From: Rhodovulum sp. 12E13 | GTDB taxonomy: Bacteria; Pseudomonadota; Alphaproteobacteria; Rhodobacterales; Rhodobacteraceae | Assembly (NCBI RefSeq): GCF_003340565.1 | Contig: NZ_QPLK01000007.1 | Coordinates: 124,001 to 188,000 of the forward strand | Direction of reading: 5' to 3' | DNA length: 64,000 nucleotides | Translations under genes and position numbers: made by a program | In this document: in pieces, positions 17,302-27,845 of the stretch | Layout of the letters: each line of letters starts with the position of its first letter | How positions within the stretch are numbered: the stretch's first letter is position 1 | Notes under the pieces: generated by a model | Database searches by the model: none | What the model was told of the DNA's origin: nothing | What the model saw: the letters and a program-made list of their open reading frames with translations, nothing else

Positions 17302-18207
17302 ATGACAGAGATGGACAAGCGCCTTCGCGCCGAGACCTTCCGCACGCGCCTGCAGGGCCAGATGGAGGCGAGCGGTGTGAACCGGTCGGAACTCGCCCGC
17401 GCCTGCGGGGTCGACCGCTCCACCATCGCGCAACTGCTCTCGGGCGTCGACGCGCGCCTGCCCAACGCCCATCTCGCCGCGGAATGCGCGGGCGCGCTCG
17501 GCGTCTCGGCCGACTTCCTGCTGGGCCTGTCCGACCGGCCCGAGCGGCCGGGCGACGTGCTGGCCGCCGCCGTCACCGTGACCGAGGCCGCCCGCTCCTC
17601 GGCCGACGAACAGTTGCTCGAATGGCACCGCGAGGCGGCCGGCTACAAGATCCGCCACGTCGCCGCCACCCTGCCGGACGTGCTCAAGACCGAGGAAGTG
17701 CTGAGCTGGGAATACCAGAGCTCCCTCGGCAAGACGCCCCAGCAGGCCATCGGCGCCACGCAGGACCGCTATCAATGGCTGGGCGAGCAATTGTCGGACT
17801 ACGAGATCGCCGTGTCGCTGGGGGAGATGCGCGCCTTCGCGGCCGGTGCGGGCTACTACGACGGGCTCGATCCGGGCGTGCGGCGGCGCCAGCTCGACAA
17901 CATGGCCGAGGTGCTCGACCGGCTCTACCCGGCGGTGCGGCTCTTTCTCTACGATGCGCGGCGGGTGTTCTCGGCGCCGGTCACCGTGTTCGGGCCGCTT
18001 CTCGGCGTGGTCTATGTCGGCCGCTTCTACCTCGCCTTCCGCTCGCGCGACCGGGTGCGCGCGCTGTCGCAGCATTTCGACGGGTTGATCCGCGAGGCCG
18101 AGGTCGACGCCCGCCACGCGCCCGACTGGGTCGCGCGGCTGGCCGGAAGCGTGCCGGTCGAGGCGGACGCGGACGTGGCCGCAGATCCTGCCTGGCGACC
18201 CGCGTGA
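17302..18207 (+). CDS. XRE-family transcriptional regulator
   Basis: A 301-residue DNA-binding regulator. The N-terminal helix-turn-helix (about residues 13-75) reads NRSELARACGVDRSTIAQLL, then ALGVSADFLLGLSDRPERPG, typical of Cro/CI-type domains. The C-terminal 200 residues are an uncharacterised sensing region with GYYDGLDPGVRRRQLDNMAE and VFGPLLGVVYVGRFYLAFRS. No zinc or cofactor motif is evident. It is divergent from the DUF2061 gene and has a palindrome immediately before its ATG. Targets are unknown; the nearby DUF2061 and DUF2852 genes are the obvious first candidates. Confidence 0.82.
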   Translation: MTEMDKRLRAETFRTRLQGQMEASGVNRSELARACGVDRSTIAQLLSGVDARLPNAHLAAECAGALGVSADFLLGLSDRPERPGDVLAAAVTVTEAARSSADEQLLEWHREAAGYKIRHVAATLPDVLKTEEVLSWEYQSSLGKTPQQAIGATQDRYQWLGEQLSDYEIAVSLGEMRAFAAGAGYYDGLDPGVRRRQLDNMAEVLDRLYPAVRLFLYDARRVFSAPVTVFGPLLGVVYVGRFYLAFRSRDRVRALSQHFDGLIREAEVDARHAPDWVARLAGSVPVEADADVAADPAWRPA

Positions 18208-18226
18208 CCGGGGCCGGATCCCCGGC

Positions 18227-19117
18227 ATGACCGGTGCGCTCGCCTCGGCCATCGTCGCCGGAACGGGCGCCCTCTGGGGGCTCTACTGGCTCCCGGTGCG
18301 CGGGCTCGCCGATCTCGGCCTGCCCGGCGCCTGGGGGACGCTGGCGATCACGCTCTGCGCGGTCGCGCTGCTCGCGCCCGTCGCGCTCGTCCGGCGCAGC
18401 CTTGCGGGGGCGGATCGCGTGGCGCTCGTCGCCGTGGCACTCGGTGGGGGTGCGTTCGCCCTCTACTCCGTCGCCTTTCTCTACGGGCGCGTGGCGCTGG
18501 TGATCCTGCTGTGGTTCCTGACGCCGGTCTGGAGCACGCTGATCGCGAGGGTCCTGCTCGGCTGGGCGGTGCCGCCCCTGCGGCTGGCCGCCATCGCGGT
18601 GGGGCTCGCCGGCCTCGGCGCCATGCTGGGCGCGGGCGGCGGCCCGCCGGTGCCGCGCGACGCGGGCGAGTGGATGGGCCTTGCGGGCGGGGTGATCTGG
18701 GCAATCTCGACCACCGGCATCCGCACCCGGCCGGAAGTGCCGCCCGCGGGCGCGGCGCTCGTCTTCGCCCTGGGCGCGGCCGTCACGGCGGCGGCGCTCG
18801 CCCCGTTCCTCGAGCCCGTGCCGAGGGCGGGGGGCGTGGCGCTCTGGCCCGCGCTCGGCCTCGCGCTGGCGACGGCTTCGCTCTTTTGGGTGGTCTCGAC
18901 CGCCGCGCTGATCTGGGCTGCGGCGCGGCTCGAACCGGCGCGCGTCGGCATCCTGCTGATGACCGAGGTCGCGGTCGGCGCCGCCTCCGCCGCATGGCTC
19001 GACGGCGAGCGCCTCGCGCCGTTCGAGCTGGCGGGCGGGGCGCTGGTGCTCGCGGCAGGGGTGCTGGAACTCTGGCCGCCGGGCCGGATGGGGCGGCGCA
19101 GACCCCGGTCAGGCTAG
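18227..19117 (+). CDS. EamA/DMT-superfamily transporter
   Basis: A 296-residue inner-membrane protein with about ten hydrophobic segments arranged as two EamA repeats (about residues 5-135 and 145-280), as in drug/metabolite exporters. The first repeat starts [20 protein letters not shown] and the second [20 protein letters not shown]; conserved Glu in [19 protein letters not shown] near the last segments fits the family. Substrate is unknown. It starts 20 bases after the XRE regulator and may share its transcript. It overlaps the convergent glycosyltransferase-like gene by 4 bases at their 3' ends. Confidence 0.85.
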   Translation: MTGALASAIVAGTGALWGLYWLPVRGLADLGLPGAWGTLAITLCAVALLAPVALVRRSLAGADRVALVAVALGGGAFALYSVAFLYGRVALVILLWFLTPVWSTLIARVLLGWAVPPLRLAAIAVGLAGLGAMLGAGGGPPVPRDAGEWMGLAGGVIWAISTTGIRTRPEVPPAGAALVFALGAAVTAAALAPFLEPVPRAGGVALWPALGLALATASLFWVVSTAALIWAAARLEPARVGILLMTEVAVGAASAAWLDGERLAPFELAGGALVLAAGVLELWPPGRMGRRRPRSG

Positions 19118-20022
19118 AACCACTGGCCCGGCTCCATCAGCCCGAGATCCATCAGCTGCCGGCTCTCCCAGCGGAAGGGCACCGAGCCCGGCCATGTGAA
19201 GCTGTCGATCTCGTCCCGCGAGACGGGGTTGGCCCGCAGCGCCTTGGCGGCGCGGAAAGAGCAGATCGCCGCGGTCAGGTTGTGGTGCCAGGGGCAGGCA
19301 TAGGTGTTGTATTCCTGATCGGCGAAGGTGTGGTCGCCGCGCAGGCGCAGCCCTTTTGCCGTCCGGAACAGCCCGATCCGGTCGATCCGCCGCCGGTCGG
19401 GGGCGACATGCTCCTCGAAGCGCCAGCGCAGACCGCCATGGAAATCGAGCTGGCGCTCCTTCGGCCAGTCCTTGTTGGCAGGGTCGGGCCGGGGAAGGGC
19501 GAAATAGCCTGCCCGGTCGAGATGCGCGGTGGCCCGGTCGACACCCGAGGGGTGTGTGGCGAGGTCGGCCGCGTAGAGGTCGACAACGTAGGTCAGCATC
19601 GCCGCGCGCCGCTCCTCGGCATGGAAGGCGAGCATCTCGCCGACCGTTCGGTGCTCGCAGAACGGGTAGTGCAGGTATTCGGCGTTGTAGCAGTAATGCA
19701 GCCAGGTGCCGGGCCGCGCAGCGGCGATGGCCGCGTTGACGAGCGGCACGAAGGCCTTGGGCGCGCGCGTGTCCAGCGTGACGGCGGCGGTCAGCACCGG
19801 GTGGTCGGGCAGCGCGATGTCGGGCGGGGCGGCGGCGACGACGGCGCGAAAGCCGCGGGCGCCGAGGTGGTCGAGGGTCGAGACGAGCTCGACGTTGTCC
19901 TCCACGATCATCAGGGCCGCGGGGCCCGGGCCGATGGCGTCGCGCCCGCGCGCGCGGAAGCGGTCGAGACTGTCGAAGCGGATCACCGTGCCGCTATCCC
20001 CTGCATCGCCCCCCGCCGACAC
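19114..20022 (-). CDS. Glycosyltransferase-like protein (family 2/92-like fold)
   Basis: A 302-residue soluble protein that resembles roseobacter proteins annotated as family 2 glycosyltransferases. Visible features are [20 protein letters not shown] near the N-terminus (a nucleotide-sugar fold-like strand), the aromatic-rich [19 protein letters not shown], and the C-terminal block [20 protein letters not shown], with [18 protein letters not shown] at the end. A classical D-x-D is not obvious, so enzyme activity is inferred. The start is a GTG at 20022; a GTG at VIRFDSL is the alternative. Acceptor and donor are unknown. Confidence 0.6.
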   Translation of the reverse strand: MSAGGDAGDSGTVIRFDSLDRFRARGRDAIGPGPAALMIVEDNVELVSTLDHLGARGFRAVVAAAPPDIALPDHPVLTAAVTLDTRAPKAFVPLVNAAIAAARPGTWLHYCYNAEYLHYPFCEHRTVGEMLAFHAEERRAAMLTYVVDLYAADLATHPSGVDRATAHLDRAGYFALPRPDPANKDWPKERQLDFHGGLRWRFEEHVAPDRRRIDRIGLFRTAKGLRLRGDHTFADQEYNTYACPWHHNLTAAICSFRAAKALRANPVSRDEIDSFTWPGSVPFRWESRQLMDLGLMEPGQWF

Positions 20023-20271
20023 TGGCTACGCGATCCACGCTGGCGGGGCAACGGATGGCCGCCCCCCGCCGGGCGAAGGTGGCGCAACCGGGCCCGAGCG
20101 AAGGGCCGCGGCCCCAGCCCGACCGGGTATCGCCCGCCACCGGGGGAGCGCCGCCCGTCTTGCCGGCCGATCCCCCGTTCGGCCGCCCCGGACAGGGGAT
20201 CGGGCCGGCCGCGCGTTGCCCCGACGCGGCAGATCGGCTACCCCTCGCGCGTGCGAACAGGAGGAACGCCC

Positions 20272-21579
20272 ATGGGCGCGCCGAAGAAGCTCTTCATCAA
20301 GACCTACGGCTGTCAGATGAACGTCTATGACAGCGAGCGCATGGCCGAGGCGCTGGCGGGCGGCTACGAGCCCACCGACCGCGCGGACGAGGCCGACCTG
20401 ATCCTGCTCAACACCTGCCACATCCGCGAGAAGGCCGCGGAAAAGGTCTATTCCGAGATCGGCCGCCTCAAGCGGCTGAAGGACGACAGGCCCGACCTCA
20501 GGATCGGCGTGGCCGGCTGCGTCGCGCAGGCCGAGGGCGCGCTGATGATGGAGCGGGCGCCGGCGATCGACCTCGTGGTGGGGCCGCAGAGCTATCACCG
20601 CCTGCCCGAGCTCGAGGCGCGGGCCCGCGCTGGCGAGCGGGCGCTGCACACCGAGTTCGACGAGGACAAGTTCGCCGCCCTGCCGGGGCGCCGCCGCAAG
20701 CGCGCGCCGACCGCCTTCCTGACGGTGCAGGAGGGCTGCGACAAGTTCTGCGCCTTCTGTGTCGTTCCCTATACCCGCGGCGCCGAGGTCTCGCGGCCGG
20801 TGGCGCGCGTGCTGGACGAGGCGGCGCGCATGGTCGACGAGGGCGTGCGCGAGATCACGCTGCTGGGGCAGAACGTCAATGCCTACCACGGCGCCGATGG
20901 GGCCGAGACGCGCTCGCTCGCGTGGCTGATCCGGCGTCTGGCCGAGATCCCCGGCCTCGCGCGCATCCGCTACACCACCTCGCACCCCAACGACATGGCG
21001 CAGGATCTGATCGACGCCCACGGCGACGAGCCGAAGCTGATGCCCTACCTGCACCTGCCGGTGCAGTCGGGCTCCGACCGGATCCTCAAGCGGATGAACC
21101 GCAAGCACACCGCCGCGCAGTATGTCGGGATCATCGACCGGCTGCGCGCGGCGCGGCCCGACCTGCTGCTGTCGGGCGACTTCATCGTTGGCTTCCCCGA
21201 GGAGACCGAGGAGGATTTCCGCGCCACGCTCGATCTGGTCGAGCGGGTGAATTACGGCCAGGCCTATTCCTTCAAGTATTCCGCGCGTCCCGGCACGCCC
21301 GCCGCCGAGCGCGAGGAGGTCGCGGCGGATGTGGCAGACGACCGGCTCCAGCGCCTGCAGGCCCTGCTCGCCCGGCAGCAGCGCGCGGCGCTCGAGGCGA
21401 TGGTGGGCCGCGAGGCGGAGGTGCTGATCGAAAAGCCCGGCCGCGAGGCCGGGCAGATGGTGGGCAAGTCGGAGCACCTGCACGCGGTGCATGTCGAGGC
21501 CGATGCCGCGCCCGGCACCCTGCTTCGCGTGCTCGTCACCGGGGCCGCCCCGCACTCGCTGGCCGGGCGGCCTCTCTGA
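20272..21579 (+). CDS. miaB: tRNA-2-methylthio-N6-dimethylallyladenosine synthase MiaB
   Basis: Radical-SAM methylthiotransferase that modifies adenosine 37 of tRNA reading UNN codons; 435 residues. The N-terminal UPF0004 domain supplies the three cysteines for the auxiliary cluster in [23 protein letters not shown] and [11 protein letters not shown]. The radical-SAM core carries [17 protein letters not shown] (C-x3-C-x2-C). A C-terminal TRAM domain is present (about residues 375-435). The ATG at 20272 follows an AGGAGG site. It begins the conserved miaB-phoH-ybeY-corC-lnt block, here interrupted by one opposite-strand gene. Confidence 0.97.
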   Translation: MGAPKKLFIKTYGCQMNVYDSERMAEALAGGYEPTDRADEADLILLNTCHIREKAAEKVYSEIGRLKRLKDDRPDLRIGVAGCVAQAEGALMMERAPAIDLVVGPQSYHRLPELEARARAGERALHTEFDEDKFAALPGRRRKRAPTAFLTVQEGCDKFCAFCVVPYTRGAEVSRPVARVLDEAARMVDEGVREITLLGQNVNAYHGADGAETRSLAWLIRRLAEIPGLARIRYTTSHPNDMAQDLIDAHGDEPKLMPYLHLPVQSGSDRILKRMNRKHTAAQYVGIIDRLRAARPDLLLSGDFIVGFPEETEEDFRATLDLVERVNYGQAYSFKYSARPGTPAAEREEVAADVADDRLQRLQALLARQQRAALEAMVGREAEVLIEKPGREAGQMVGKSEHLHAVHVEADAAPGTLLRVLVTGAAPHSLAGRPL

Positions 21580-21588
21580 GCCCGCCCG

Positions 21589-21615
21589 ACCGGGGCGCCG
21601 GCCTCCGGCCCCGGT
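21589..21615. terminator. Terminator-like hairpin between miaB and convergent gene
   Basis: Perfect 8-bp stem ACCGGGGC / GCCCCGGT with an 11-base loop between the stop of miaB and the stop of the convergent secreted-protein gene. There is no T-tract; a bidirectional role is inferred from position. Confidence 0.4.
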
Positions 21616-21628
21616 GAGGCGGTGGGCC

Positions 21629-21958
21629 TCAGCGGCCCGGCGGATCGTCGCGCAGGATCTGACGCAGCTGGTCGATCTGGTGCGAGGGGTTCCGCACGCC
21701 GTATTCGTCGCGGCAGATCTGTTCGCCGATTACCGTCGCCTGGTCGCGCGTGTAGCCGATCTGGACGAGATCCTCGACGAAGACGGAGTTCGGACGATCC
21801 CAGGCCACCGTTTCGAACGGGCCGCGGTAGCAGCTGATGTTGATCAGGTTGGGATCGTCGTTGTGCGGCGACGGCATGCCTTGCGCCGAGGCCAGAGTGG
21901 CGCTTGCCGCCGTCGTGAGGCCGGCCGCGAGGGCCAGCGCGAGCGAAGTCAGTTTCAT
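21629..21958 (-). CDS. Small secreted hypothetical protein
   Basis: A 109-residue protein with a clear Sec signal peptide (MKLTSLALALAAGLTTAASA, cleavage likely after TLASA near residue 25). The mature part is about 84 residues with two cysteines (ISCYRGPFETVAWDR and EQICRDEYGV) that could form a disulfide, and ends in a polar helix, QIDQLRQILRDDPPGR. I recognise no named domain. It is convergent with miaB and divergent from phoH; conservation at this locus in relatives would be informative. Periplasmic location is inferred from the signal. Confidence 0.72.
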   Translation of the reverse strand: MKLTSLALALAAGLTTAASATLASAQGMPSPHNDDPNLINISCYRGPFETVAWDRPNSVFVEDLVQIGYTRDQATVIGEQICRDEYGVRNPSHQIDQLRQILRDDPPGR

Positions 21959-22464
21959 CTACCCATTCCCCTTGTCATCCGGGCGCGGTTGCCGTGGGGC
22001 TGTCGCACACGCTCGCCCCGCCGCCCCCTTGGCCGATCGGGTCGTGAAGCCCACGGGCGCACATTACCGCCCTTGCCCGAGGTGTGAAGCGAATGCGTCG
22101 AATCCTCCCCTTTGACCGGAACAATCGCGGCAAGGGCCGGCGATCGTTTCCAATTGCCCGGCCAATTCCCCGGATCGGTGCCCCCGCCTGCCCCGGACCT
22201 GCCATCGTCAGCGGAACCAGTCGGGATCGCGCGGCCCCGTGTGTCGCGTGGCGCGTGCCTGGCGATTCGGCTCGAAATGTGGGCAATTCGTGCCGTTGCC
22301 GATGCCGCGGCCCGCGTGCCTCCGCGTGGCGGGGGCGGCCACGCCGATTTTTGTGTCGAAGCCGTGAAAACTGGACCCGCGCGCTTGCCACCCCACTCTT
22401 GTCCGTTGCAGCATCGGACCACGGGCGCGCGACGAGCGGCCCCACGCGGATCGGAGACGCCCTT
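21959..22464. other. Intergenic region of 506 bases, no supported gene
   Basis: Spacer between the secreted-protein gene and phoH. An open frame continuous with phoH exists here, but its translation is Arg/Pro/Cys-rich shadow sequence, and phoH has its own GGAG-supported start at 22465. It should hold the phoH operon promoter and that of the secreted protein. No hairpin or operator was recognised. Confidence 0.5.
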
Positions 22465-23472
22465 TTGGGAATCGACGCCCTGACCACGCCCCCGCCCGAC
22501 GGCGAGATCGTCGAGACCTCGCTCGAATTTCCCGACAACCGGCTGCTCGTCGACCTCTGCGGAGAGTTCGACCGCAATCTCGCGCAGATCGAGCACGGCC
22601 TCGGCGTGCAGATCCTGCGTCGGGGCAACCACCTGTCGCTGGTCGGCGAGGCAGATGCGCGGGACCGGGGCGCCGCGATTCTGCAGACCCTCTACGAGCG
22701 GCTCGAGGCGGGCCGCCCGGTAGAGCCCGCCGACGTCGACACGGCGCTCCGGCTGGGCGAGGCCGAGCCGGAAGACGCGCCCGACCAGCTCGAGATGTTC
22801 CAGGGCGGCAACGTCGAGATCAAGACGCGGAAGAAGATCGTCGAGCCCCGCACCGACGCTCAGAAGGCGTATGTCGCCGCGCTGTTCGGCCACGAACTCG
22901 CCTTCGGCATCGGCCCGGCGGGCACCGGCAAGACCTACCTCGCGGTGGCCGTGGCGGTGAACCACTTCATCGCCGGGCGGGTCGACAGGATCATCCTCGC
23001 GCGCCCCGCGGTCGAGGCCGGCGAGCGCCTCGGCTTCCTGCCCGGCGACATGAAGGAGAAGGTCGACCCCTACATGCAGCCCCTCTACGACGCGCTGCAC
23101 GATTTCCTCCCCGGCCGGCAGTTGCAGAAGCTGATGGAGGAAAAGACGATCGAGATCGCGCCGCTCGCCTTCATGCGCGGCCGGACCCTGGCCAACGCCG
23201 CCGTCGTGCTCGACGAGGCGCAGAACGCCACCGCCATGCAGATGAAGATGTTCCTCACCCGCCTGGGCGAGGGCTCGCGCATGGCCATCACCGGCGACCG
23301 CACCCAGGTCGACCTGCCGCGCGGCATCGCCTCGGGCCTGGCAGAGGCCGAGCGGCTGCTTGCGGGGATCGACGGCATCAGCTTTTCCTACTTCACGGGC
23401 AAGGACGTGGTGCGCCACCCCCTCGTCGCTAAGATCATCCATGCCTATGACCGCGACGCCGAAGGCGGCTGA
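22465..23472 (+). CDS. phoH: PhoH family P-loop ATPase (PhoH-like)
   Basis: Cytoplasmic nucleotide-binding protein of the PhoH family, thought to act in RNA metabolism beside the endonuclease YbeY; 335 residues. An N-terminal segment (about residues 20-110) precedes the ATPase core with Walker A GIGPAGTGKTYLA, the block ILARPAVEAGERLGFLPGDM, and Walker B VVLDEAQNATAMQMKMFLTR. The start is a TTG at 22465 with GGAG at 22453-22456, eight bases away; it gives the family-typical length. The end overlaps the start of ybeY, so the two are translationally coupled. Confidence 0.94.
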   Translation: MGIDALTTPPPDGEIVETSLEFPDNRLLVDLCGEFDRNLAQIEHGLGVQILRRGNHLSLVGEADARDRGAAILQTLYERLEAGRPVEPADVDTALRLGEAEPEDAPDQLEMFQGGNVEIKTRKKIVEPRTDAQKAYVAALFGHELAFGIGPAGTGKTYLAVAVAVNHFIAGRVDRIILARPAVEAGERLGFLPGDMKEKVDPYMQPLYDALHDFLPGRQLQKLMEEKTIEIAPLAFMRGRTLANAAVVLDEAQNATAMQMKMFLTRLGEGSRMAITGDRTQVDLPRGIASGLAEAERLLAGIDGISFSYFTGKDVVRHPLVAKIIHAYDRDAEGG

Positions 23473-24001
23473 GGTCGACGTCGTCGTCGAGGCCGTGGGC
23501 TGGGAGTCGCTCGACCTCGAGCGGCTGGCGGACGAGGCGGCAGAGGCGGTGCTGGCGCGGCTGGGAATGGAGGGGCCGGCCGAGATCTCGCTGCTCGCCA
23601 CGTCCGACGCGGCGGTGGCCCGGCTCAACGCCGATTTCCGCGGCAAGCCCGCGCCGACGAACGTGCTGTCATGGCCCGCGCAGCCGCTCGCGCCGCCCGC
23701 GCCGGGGCAGGCGCCGCCGCGTCCCGCGCCCGATGCGACCGGCGAGCTTTTCCTCGGCGACATCGCGCTGGCATGGGAGACCTGCGCGGCCGAGGCCGAG
23801 GCAGGCGGCAAGCCGCTCGGTGAGCATGTCCTTCACCTGATCGTTCATGCAATCTTGCATCTCGTGGGCTACGATCACATCTGCGATGAGGATGCCGCCT
23901 TGATGGAGGGGCTCGAGGTCGAGATACTCGCGACGCTCGGGCAGCCCGACCCATATTCGGAGGGGCCGTCGCGCGGCGAGGGTGAGAGTGGGGCCGGGTG
24001 A
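23447..24001 (+). CDS. ybeY: Endoribonuclease YbeY (rRNA maturation factor)
   Basis: Zinc-dependent single-strand endoribonuclease for 16S rRNA maturation and ribosome quality control, 184 residues. The metal site HLIVHAILHLVGYDH (H-x3-H-x5-H) is complete. Upstream is the conserved LNADFRGKPAPTNVLSWPAQ. A Pro-rich insert (about residues 82-100) is common in alphaproteobacterial YbeY. The ATG at 23447 lies inside the phoH end; an ATG two codons earlier (23441) is equally possible. It is followed 26 bases later by corC. Confidence 0.95.
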   Translation: MTATPKAAEVDVVVEAVGWESLDLERLADEAAEAVLARLGMEGPAEISLLATSDAAVARLNADFRGKPAPTNVLSWPAQPLAPPAPGQAPPRPAPDATGELFLGDIALAWETCAAEAEAGGKPLGEHVLHLIVHAILHLVGYDHICDEDAALMEGLEVEILATLGQPDPYSEGPSRGEGESGAG

Positions 24002-24027
24002 CGGTGCCCGCAACCGGAAAAGGAAAG

Positions 24028-24933
24028 ATGGGCGACAAGGCCGACGATTCGTCTAGCGCCGCGCATGGCGCGCACGACACCGAAGACCCCCAGCAGAGCG
24101 GCGGATTGTTCGCCAGGCTCTCCACCCTGTTCGGCGGTGCCGACGAGGTGCATGGGGACAGCGACATCACCCACACGGACGGCGGCCTGCCGCTACCGGG
24201 CCTCGGCAACCTCCGCCGCATGCGGGTCGAGGATGTGGCGATTCCGCGGGTCGAGATCACCGCGGTGCCGGTCGACATCGACCTGCACGGCATCGTCGAG
24301 GTGTTCCGCGAGAGCGGCAACACGCGCCTGCCGGTCTACGACGGCACGCTCGACGCGCCGCTGGGGCTGATCCACCTCAAGGATCTCGCGCTCAACCACG
24401 GGTTCAACGGCGACCGCGACCGCGAGTTCGACCTGCGCTCGCTGCTGCGGCCGCTGCTCTACGCGCCGCCCTCGATGCCCATCGGCGTGCTGCTGCAGAA
24501 GATGCAGACCGATCGCAGCCACATGGCGCTGGTGATCGACGAATACGGCGGCGTCGACGGCCTCGTGACGATCGAGGACCTGATCGAACAGGTCATCGGC
24601 GAGATCGAGGACGAGCACGACACCGACGACGAGGTTCTGTGGGCCGAGGAAAAGCCCGGTTGCTACGCCGCCGCCGCGCGCACGCCCATCGCCGAGTTCC
24701 AGGAGGCCGTCGGCTTCAAGCTGGTCGAGCCCGAGGAGGAAGAGGAGGTCGACACCCTCGGCGGCCTCGTGTTCATGATGGCCGGCCGGGTGCCCGCGCG
24801 GGGCGAGGTGATCGCCCACCCTTCGGGCGCGCAGATCGAGGTGATCGACGCCGATCCTCGTCGCATCAAGCGGCTGCGGGTGCGGATGCCGGGCGCGTCC
24901 GCCACGGGCCAGCCGCGGCAGGCGGCCGAGTGA
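24028..24933 (+). CDS. corC: CorC/HlyC-family CBS-domain protein
   Basis: A 301-residue soluble protein with paired CBS domains (about residues 70-195; [20 protein letters not shown] and [20 protein letters not shown]) and a C-terminal CorC_HlyC transporter-associated domain (about 210-290; [20 protein letters not shown]). The family member CorC has been linked to magnesium/cobalt efflux and, beside lnt, to envelope physiology. [20 protein letters not shown] is the strongest family block. The ATG at 24028 follows AGGAAAG. It lacks the membrane DUF21 domain, as usual for this position between ybeY and lnt. Confidence 0.93.
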   Translation: MGDKADDSSSAAHGAHDTEDPQQSGGLFARLSTLFGGADEVHGDSDITHTDGGLPLPGLGNLRRMRVEDVAIPRVEITAVPVDIDLHGIVEVFRESGNTRLPVYDGTLDAPLGLIHLKDLALNHGFNGDRDREFDLRSLLRPLLYAPPSMPIGVLLQKMQTDRSHMALVIDEYGGVDGLVTIEDLIEQVIGEIEDEHDTDDEVLWAEEKPGCYAAAARTPIAEFQEAVGFKLVEPEEEEEVDTLGGLVFMMAGRVPARGEVIAHPSGAQIEVIDADPRRIKRLRVRMPGASATGQPRQAAE

Positions 24934-24993
24934 TGCGCGCCGCGGCGTGAGGGCGACCCGATCGGGGCTTGCCCTCGCAGGCTGCCCACGCGA

Positions 24994-26601
24994 TTGCCTC
25001 GTGCCGTGAGCGCGACAGGATCAGACACGGGCGGCCGGCGCGCGGCGCGGATCGACCCTGCGCCCGTCTTGCGCCTCGTCGGTGCGCGGTGGCGTGGCCT
25101 CGGCCTCGCCTTCCTGCTCGGTGCCGTGGCGGCGCTGGGGCAGGTTCCGGTGTCTTGGTCGTGGCTGGCGCTCGGCGCTTGCGCGCTGGCCATCGGCCTG
25201 TTCACCCTCCCGCTCGGCTGGCGGCTCGCGGCGTGGCGGGGCTGGGCCTTCGGCACCGGGCATTTCGCCGTCGCCCTGTTCTGGATCGTCGAGCCCTTCT
25301 TCGTCGACCCCCTGCGCCATGGCTGGCTGGCGCCCTTCGCGCTCGTCGCCATGGCGGGGGGGCTGGCGCTCTTCTGGGCCGCGGCCTTCGGGCTCGCGCA
25401 GGCGCTGGGCCGGGGGCGGGCCGGGCGCGCGCTCTGGCTCGTCGTGGCGCTCACGGGGGCCGAGATGCTGCGCTCGGTCGTGTTCACCGGCTTCCCCTGG
25501 GCGCTGATCGGCCACATCTGGATCGGCACGCCGCAGATGCAACTCGCCGCCCTCGGTGGAGCCGACGCGCTGACGCTGCTGACGCTGGCGGCCGCCGCCC
25601 TGCCCACCCTCATGGGCACGCGCCGGCTGCTGCTCGGCGCCATCGCAGGGGCCGCGCTCGCGGCGCTGCCCGGCGCCTATGCCGCGTGGCGCATGCCCGA
25701 CGCGCCTCTCCCCCCGGCCGAACCCGCCGTGACCGTGCGGCTGATCCAGCCCAACGCGCCGCAGCATCTCAAGTGGCGCCCCGACATGATCGGCGTGTTC
25801 TGGGAGCGGTCGCTCGACCTCACCGCCGCGCCCGCCGAGGGCCCCGCGCCCGATCTCGTGCTCTGGCCCGAGACGTCGGTGCCCTACCTGCTCGAAAGCG
25901 CCGCGCCCGGCTTCGCCCGGATGGACGAGGCGGCCGGCGCGGCGTGGATCGCGGCCGGCATCCAGCGGCAGGACGAGGGAGGGCATTGGCGCAACTCGCT
26001 CGTCGCCCTCGCCCCGGGCGGCGCGGCCGTCGATGTCTACGACAAGCACCACCTCGTGCCCTTCGGCGAGTACATGCCGCTGGGCGACGTGTTCGAGCGC
26101 TGGGGCATCTTCGGCCTCGCCGCCAACCTCACCGGCAGCTACCGACCCGGACAGGGGGCGCGGCTGATGGATCTCGGACCGGCGGGCCGCGCCATGCCGC
26201 TCATCTGCTACGAGGCGATCTTTTCGCGCGAGATCCGTGCCCTGCCCGAGCGGCCCGCATGGCTGCTTCACGCCACCAACGACGCATGGTTCGGCCAGCT
26301 TTCGGGGCCCTACCAGCACCTGGGGCAGGCGCGGCTGCGCGCGGTCGAGTTCGGCCTGCCGGTGCTGCGGGCGGCCAATACCGGCGTCTCGGCGGCGATC
26401 GACGCGCATGGCCGTGTGCTGGCCGCGATCCCGCTCGGGCGGGCGGGGCACCTCGACGTCGCGCTGCCGCGCGCCCTGCCGCCCACGCCCTTTGCCCGCC
26501 TCGGCAGCCTGCCCGTTCTGGCGGCGCTGACCGTGCTCGCCTGCATCGCCGCGGGGCTTTCGCTGCGCAAGGCGCTTGCGCGGGGCCGCGGGCAGGGGTA
26601 G
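24994..26601 (+). CDS. lnt: Apolipoprotein N-acyltransferase Lnt
   Basis: Inner-membrane enzyme that adds the third acyl chain to lipoproteins; 535 residues. The N-terminal part (about residues 25-235) has at least six membrane segments. A periplasmic nitrilase-like domain (about 240-500) carries the triad: Glu in [13 protein letters not shown], Lys in [16 protein letters not shown] and Cys in [15 protein letters not shown] last membrane segment near the end anchors it. The start is uncertain: TTG at 24994 or GTG at 25006. It connects functionally with the lolC/E-lolD pair at 7.6-9.6 kb, since Lol exports its products. Confidence 0.95.
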   Translation: MPRAVSATGSDTGGRRAARIDPAPVLRLVGARWRGLGLAFLLGAVAALGQVPVSWSWLALGACALAIGLFTLPLGWRLAAWRGWAFGTGHFAVALFWIVEPFFVDPLRHGWLAPFALVAMAGGLALFWAAAFGLAQALGRGRAGRALWLVVALTGAEMLRSVVFTGFPWALIGHIWIGTPQMQLAALGGADALTLLTLAAAALPTLMGTRRLLLGAIAGAALAALPGAYAAWRMPDAPLPPAEPAVTVRLIQPNAPQHLKWRPDMIGVFWERSLDLTAAPAEGPAPDLVLWPETSVPYLLESAAPGFARMDEAAGAAWIAAGIQRQDEGGHWRNSLVALAPGGAAVDVYDKHHLVPFGEYMPLGDVFERWGIFGLAANLTGSYRPGQGARLMDLGPAGRAMPLICYEAIFSREIRALPERPAWLLHATNDAWFGQLSGPYQHLGQARLRAVEFGLPVLRAANTGVSAAIDAHGRVLAAIPLGRAGHLDVALPRALPPTPFARLGSLPVLAALTVLACIAAGLSLRKALARGRGQG

Positions 26602-26615
26602 GCGCTATCGCCGGT

Positions 26616-26661
26616 CCGTCACAACGGCTTCCTGGCGTGGCGGCGTAACCTCAATGGAGCA
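26616..26661 (+). promoter_or_regulatory. SAM/SAH riboswitch in metK leader
   Basis: Matches the SAM/SAH riboswitch of Rhodobacterales. A 7-bp stem is formed by CCGTCAC (26616-26622) and GTGGCGG (26637-26643), with the characteristic loop AACGGCTTCCTGGC. A short linker follows, then AATGGAGCA. The GGAG at 26656-26659 is both the metK ribosome site and the partner for GCTTCC in the loop, forming a pseudoknot. Ligand binding would therefore hide the ribosome site and lower translation of SAM synthetase, a direct feedback loop. Class assignment is from sequence memory of the consensus and its position before metK. Confidence 0.9.
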
Positions 26662-26668
26662 CCCCCCA

Positions 26669-27838
26669 ATGGCCCGCAAAGACTATATCCTCACCTCCGA
26701 GTCCGTCTCGGAGGGCCACCCCGACAAGGTCTGCGACCGCATCTCCGACGCCGTCCTCGACGCGTTCCTCGCCGAGGAGGAGCACGCCCGCGTCGGCTGC
26801 GAGACCTTCGCGACCTCCGGCCTCGTGGTGATCGGCGGCGAGGTGGGCCTGTCCGACCAGGATCGCCTGAAGGATTACATGGGCCGCATCCCCCAGCTCG
26901 CGCGCGACTGCATCCGCGACATCGGCTACGAGCAGGACAAGTTCCACTGGAACACCTGCCACGTGCTGAACTTCCTGCACGAGCAGTCGGCCAACATCGC
27001 CCAGGGCGTCGACCGCGAGGGCGCGGGCGACCAGGGCATCATGTTCGGTTACGCGACCGACGAGACGCCCGAGCTGATGCCGGCGCCGATCCAGTACGCC
27101 CACAAGATCCTGCGTCTGATGGCCGAGGCGCGCAAGGCGGGGAAGGAGCCAAAGCTCGGCCCCGACTCCAAGTCGCAGCTCTCGGTGCGCTACGAGGACG
27201 GCATGCCGGTCGAGCTGACTCAGATCGTGCTGTCGACCCAGCACCTCGACCCGGGCCTGACCTCCGACGACGTGCGCGCCATCGTCGAGCCCTATATCCG
27301 CGCCGCGGTGCCGGGCGAATGGATCACCGACAAGACGGAATGGTGGGTGAACCCGACCGGCTCGTTCGTGATCGGCGGCCCGGATTCGGATGCCGGTCTG
27401 ACGGGCCGCAAGATCATCGTCGACACCTATGGCGGCGCGGCGCCGCACGGGGGCGGGGCGTTCTCGGGCAAGGACCCGACCAAGGTCGACCGTTCGGCCG
27501 CCTACGCGGCGCGCTACCTGGCCAAGAACGTCGTCGCGGCGGGCCTGGCGAAGAAGTGCACGCTGCAGATCTCCTACGCGATCGGCGTGGCCAGGCCGCT
27601 GTCGATCTACATCGACACGCACGGAACGGGCGAGGTGGACGATACAGCCATCGAGCGTGCCGTGGCGGAGGCGATGGACCTGACGCCCCGCGGCATCCGC
27701 CTGCACCTCGCGCTGAACCGGCCGATCTACCAGAAAACCTCGGCCTACGGCCATTTCGGCCGGGCGCCGGAGGAAGACGGCGCGTTCTCGTGGGAAAAGA
27801 CCGATCTGACAGAGGCGCTCAAGGCCGCCATCCGCTGA
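26669..27838 (+). CDS. metK: S-adenosylmethionine synthetase MetK
   Basis: Makes SAM from methionine and ATP; cytoplasmic homotetramer, 389 residues. Signature segments are [40 protein letters not shown], and the P-loop-like [21 protein letters not shown] chose the ATG at 26669 (MARKDYIL): its GGAG lies ten bases upstream within the riboswitch expression platform. The in-frame ATG at 26654 would sit inside the aptamer pseudoknot and is unlikely. A hairpin follows the stop. SAM made here is the cofactor for MiaB and the methyltransferase at 34 kb. Confidence 0.97.
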   Translation: MARKDYILTSESVSEGHPDKVCDRISDAVLDAFLAEEEHARVGCETFATSGLVVIGGEVGLSDQDRLKDYMGRIPQLARDCIRDIGYEQDKFHWNTCHVLNFLHEQSANIAQGVDREGAGDQGIMFGYATDETPELMPAPIQYAHKILRLMAEARKAGKEPKLGPDSKSQLSVRYEDGMPVELTQIVLSTQHLDPGLTSDDVRAIVEPYIRAAVPGEWITDKTEWWVNPTGSFVIGGPDSDAGLTGRKIIVDTYGGAAPHGGGAFSGKDPTKVDRSAAYAARYLAKNVVAAGLAKKCTLQISYAIGVARPLSIYIDTHGTGEVDDTAIERAVAEAMDLTPRGIRLHLALNRPIYQKTSAYGHFGRAPEEDGAFSWEKTDLTEALKAAIR

Positions 27839-27845
27839 GGGGGCT

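Noticed and set aside
26654-26671. Longer metK start at 26654 ([11 protein letters not shown])
   Set aside because: That ATG lies within the pseudoknot strand of the riboswitch and has no ribosome site; the ATG at 26669 uses the regulated GGAG and matches the family N-terminus.
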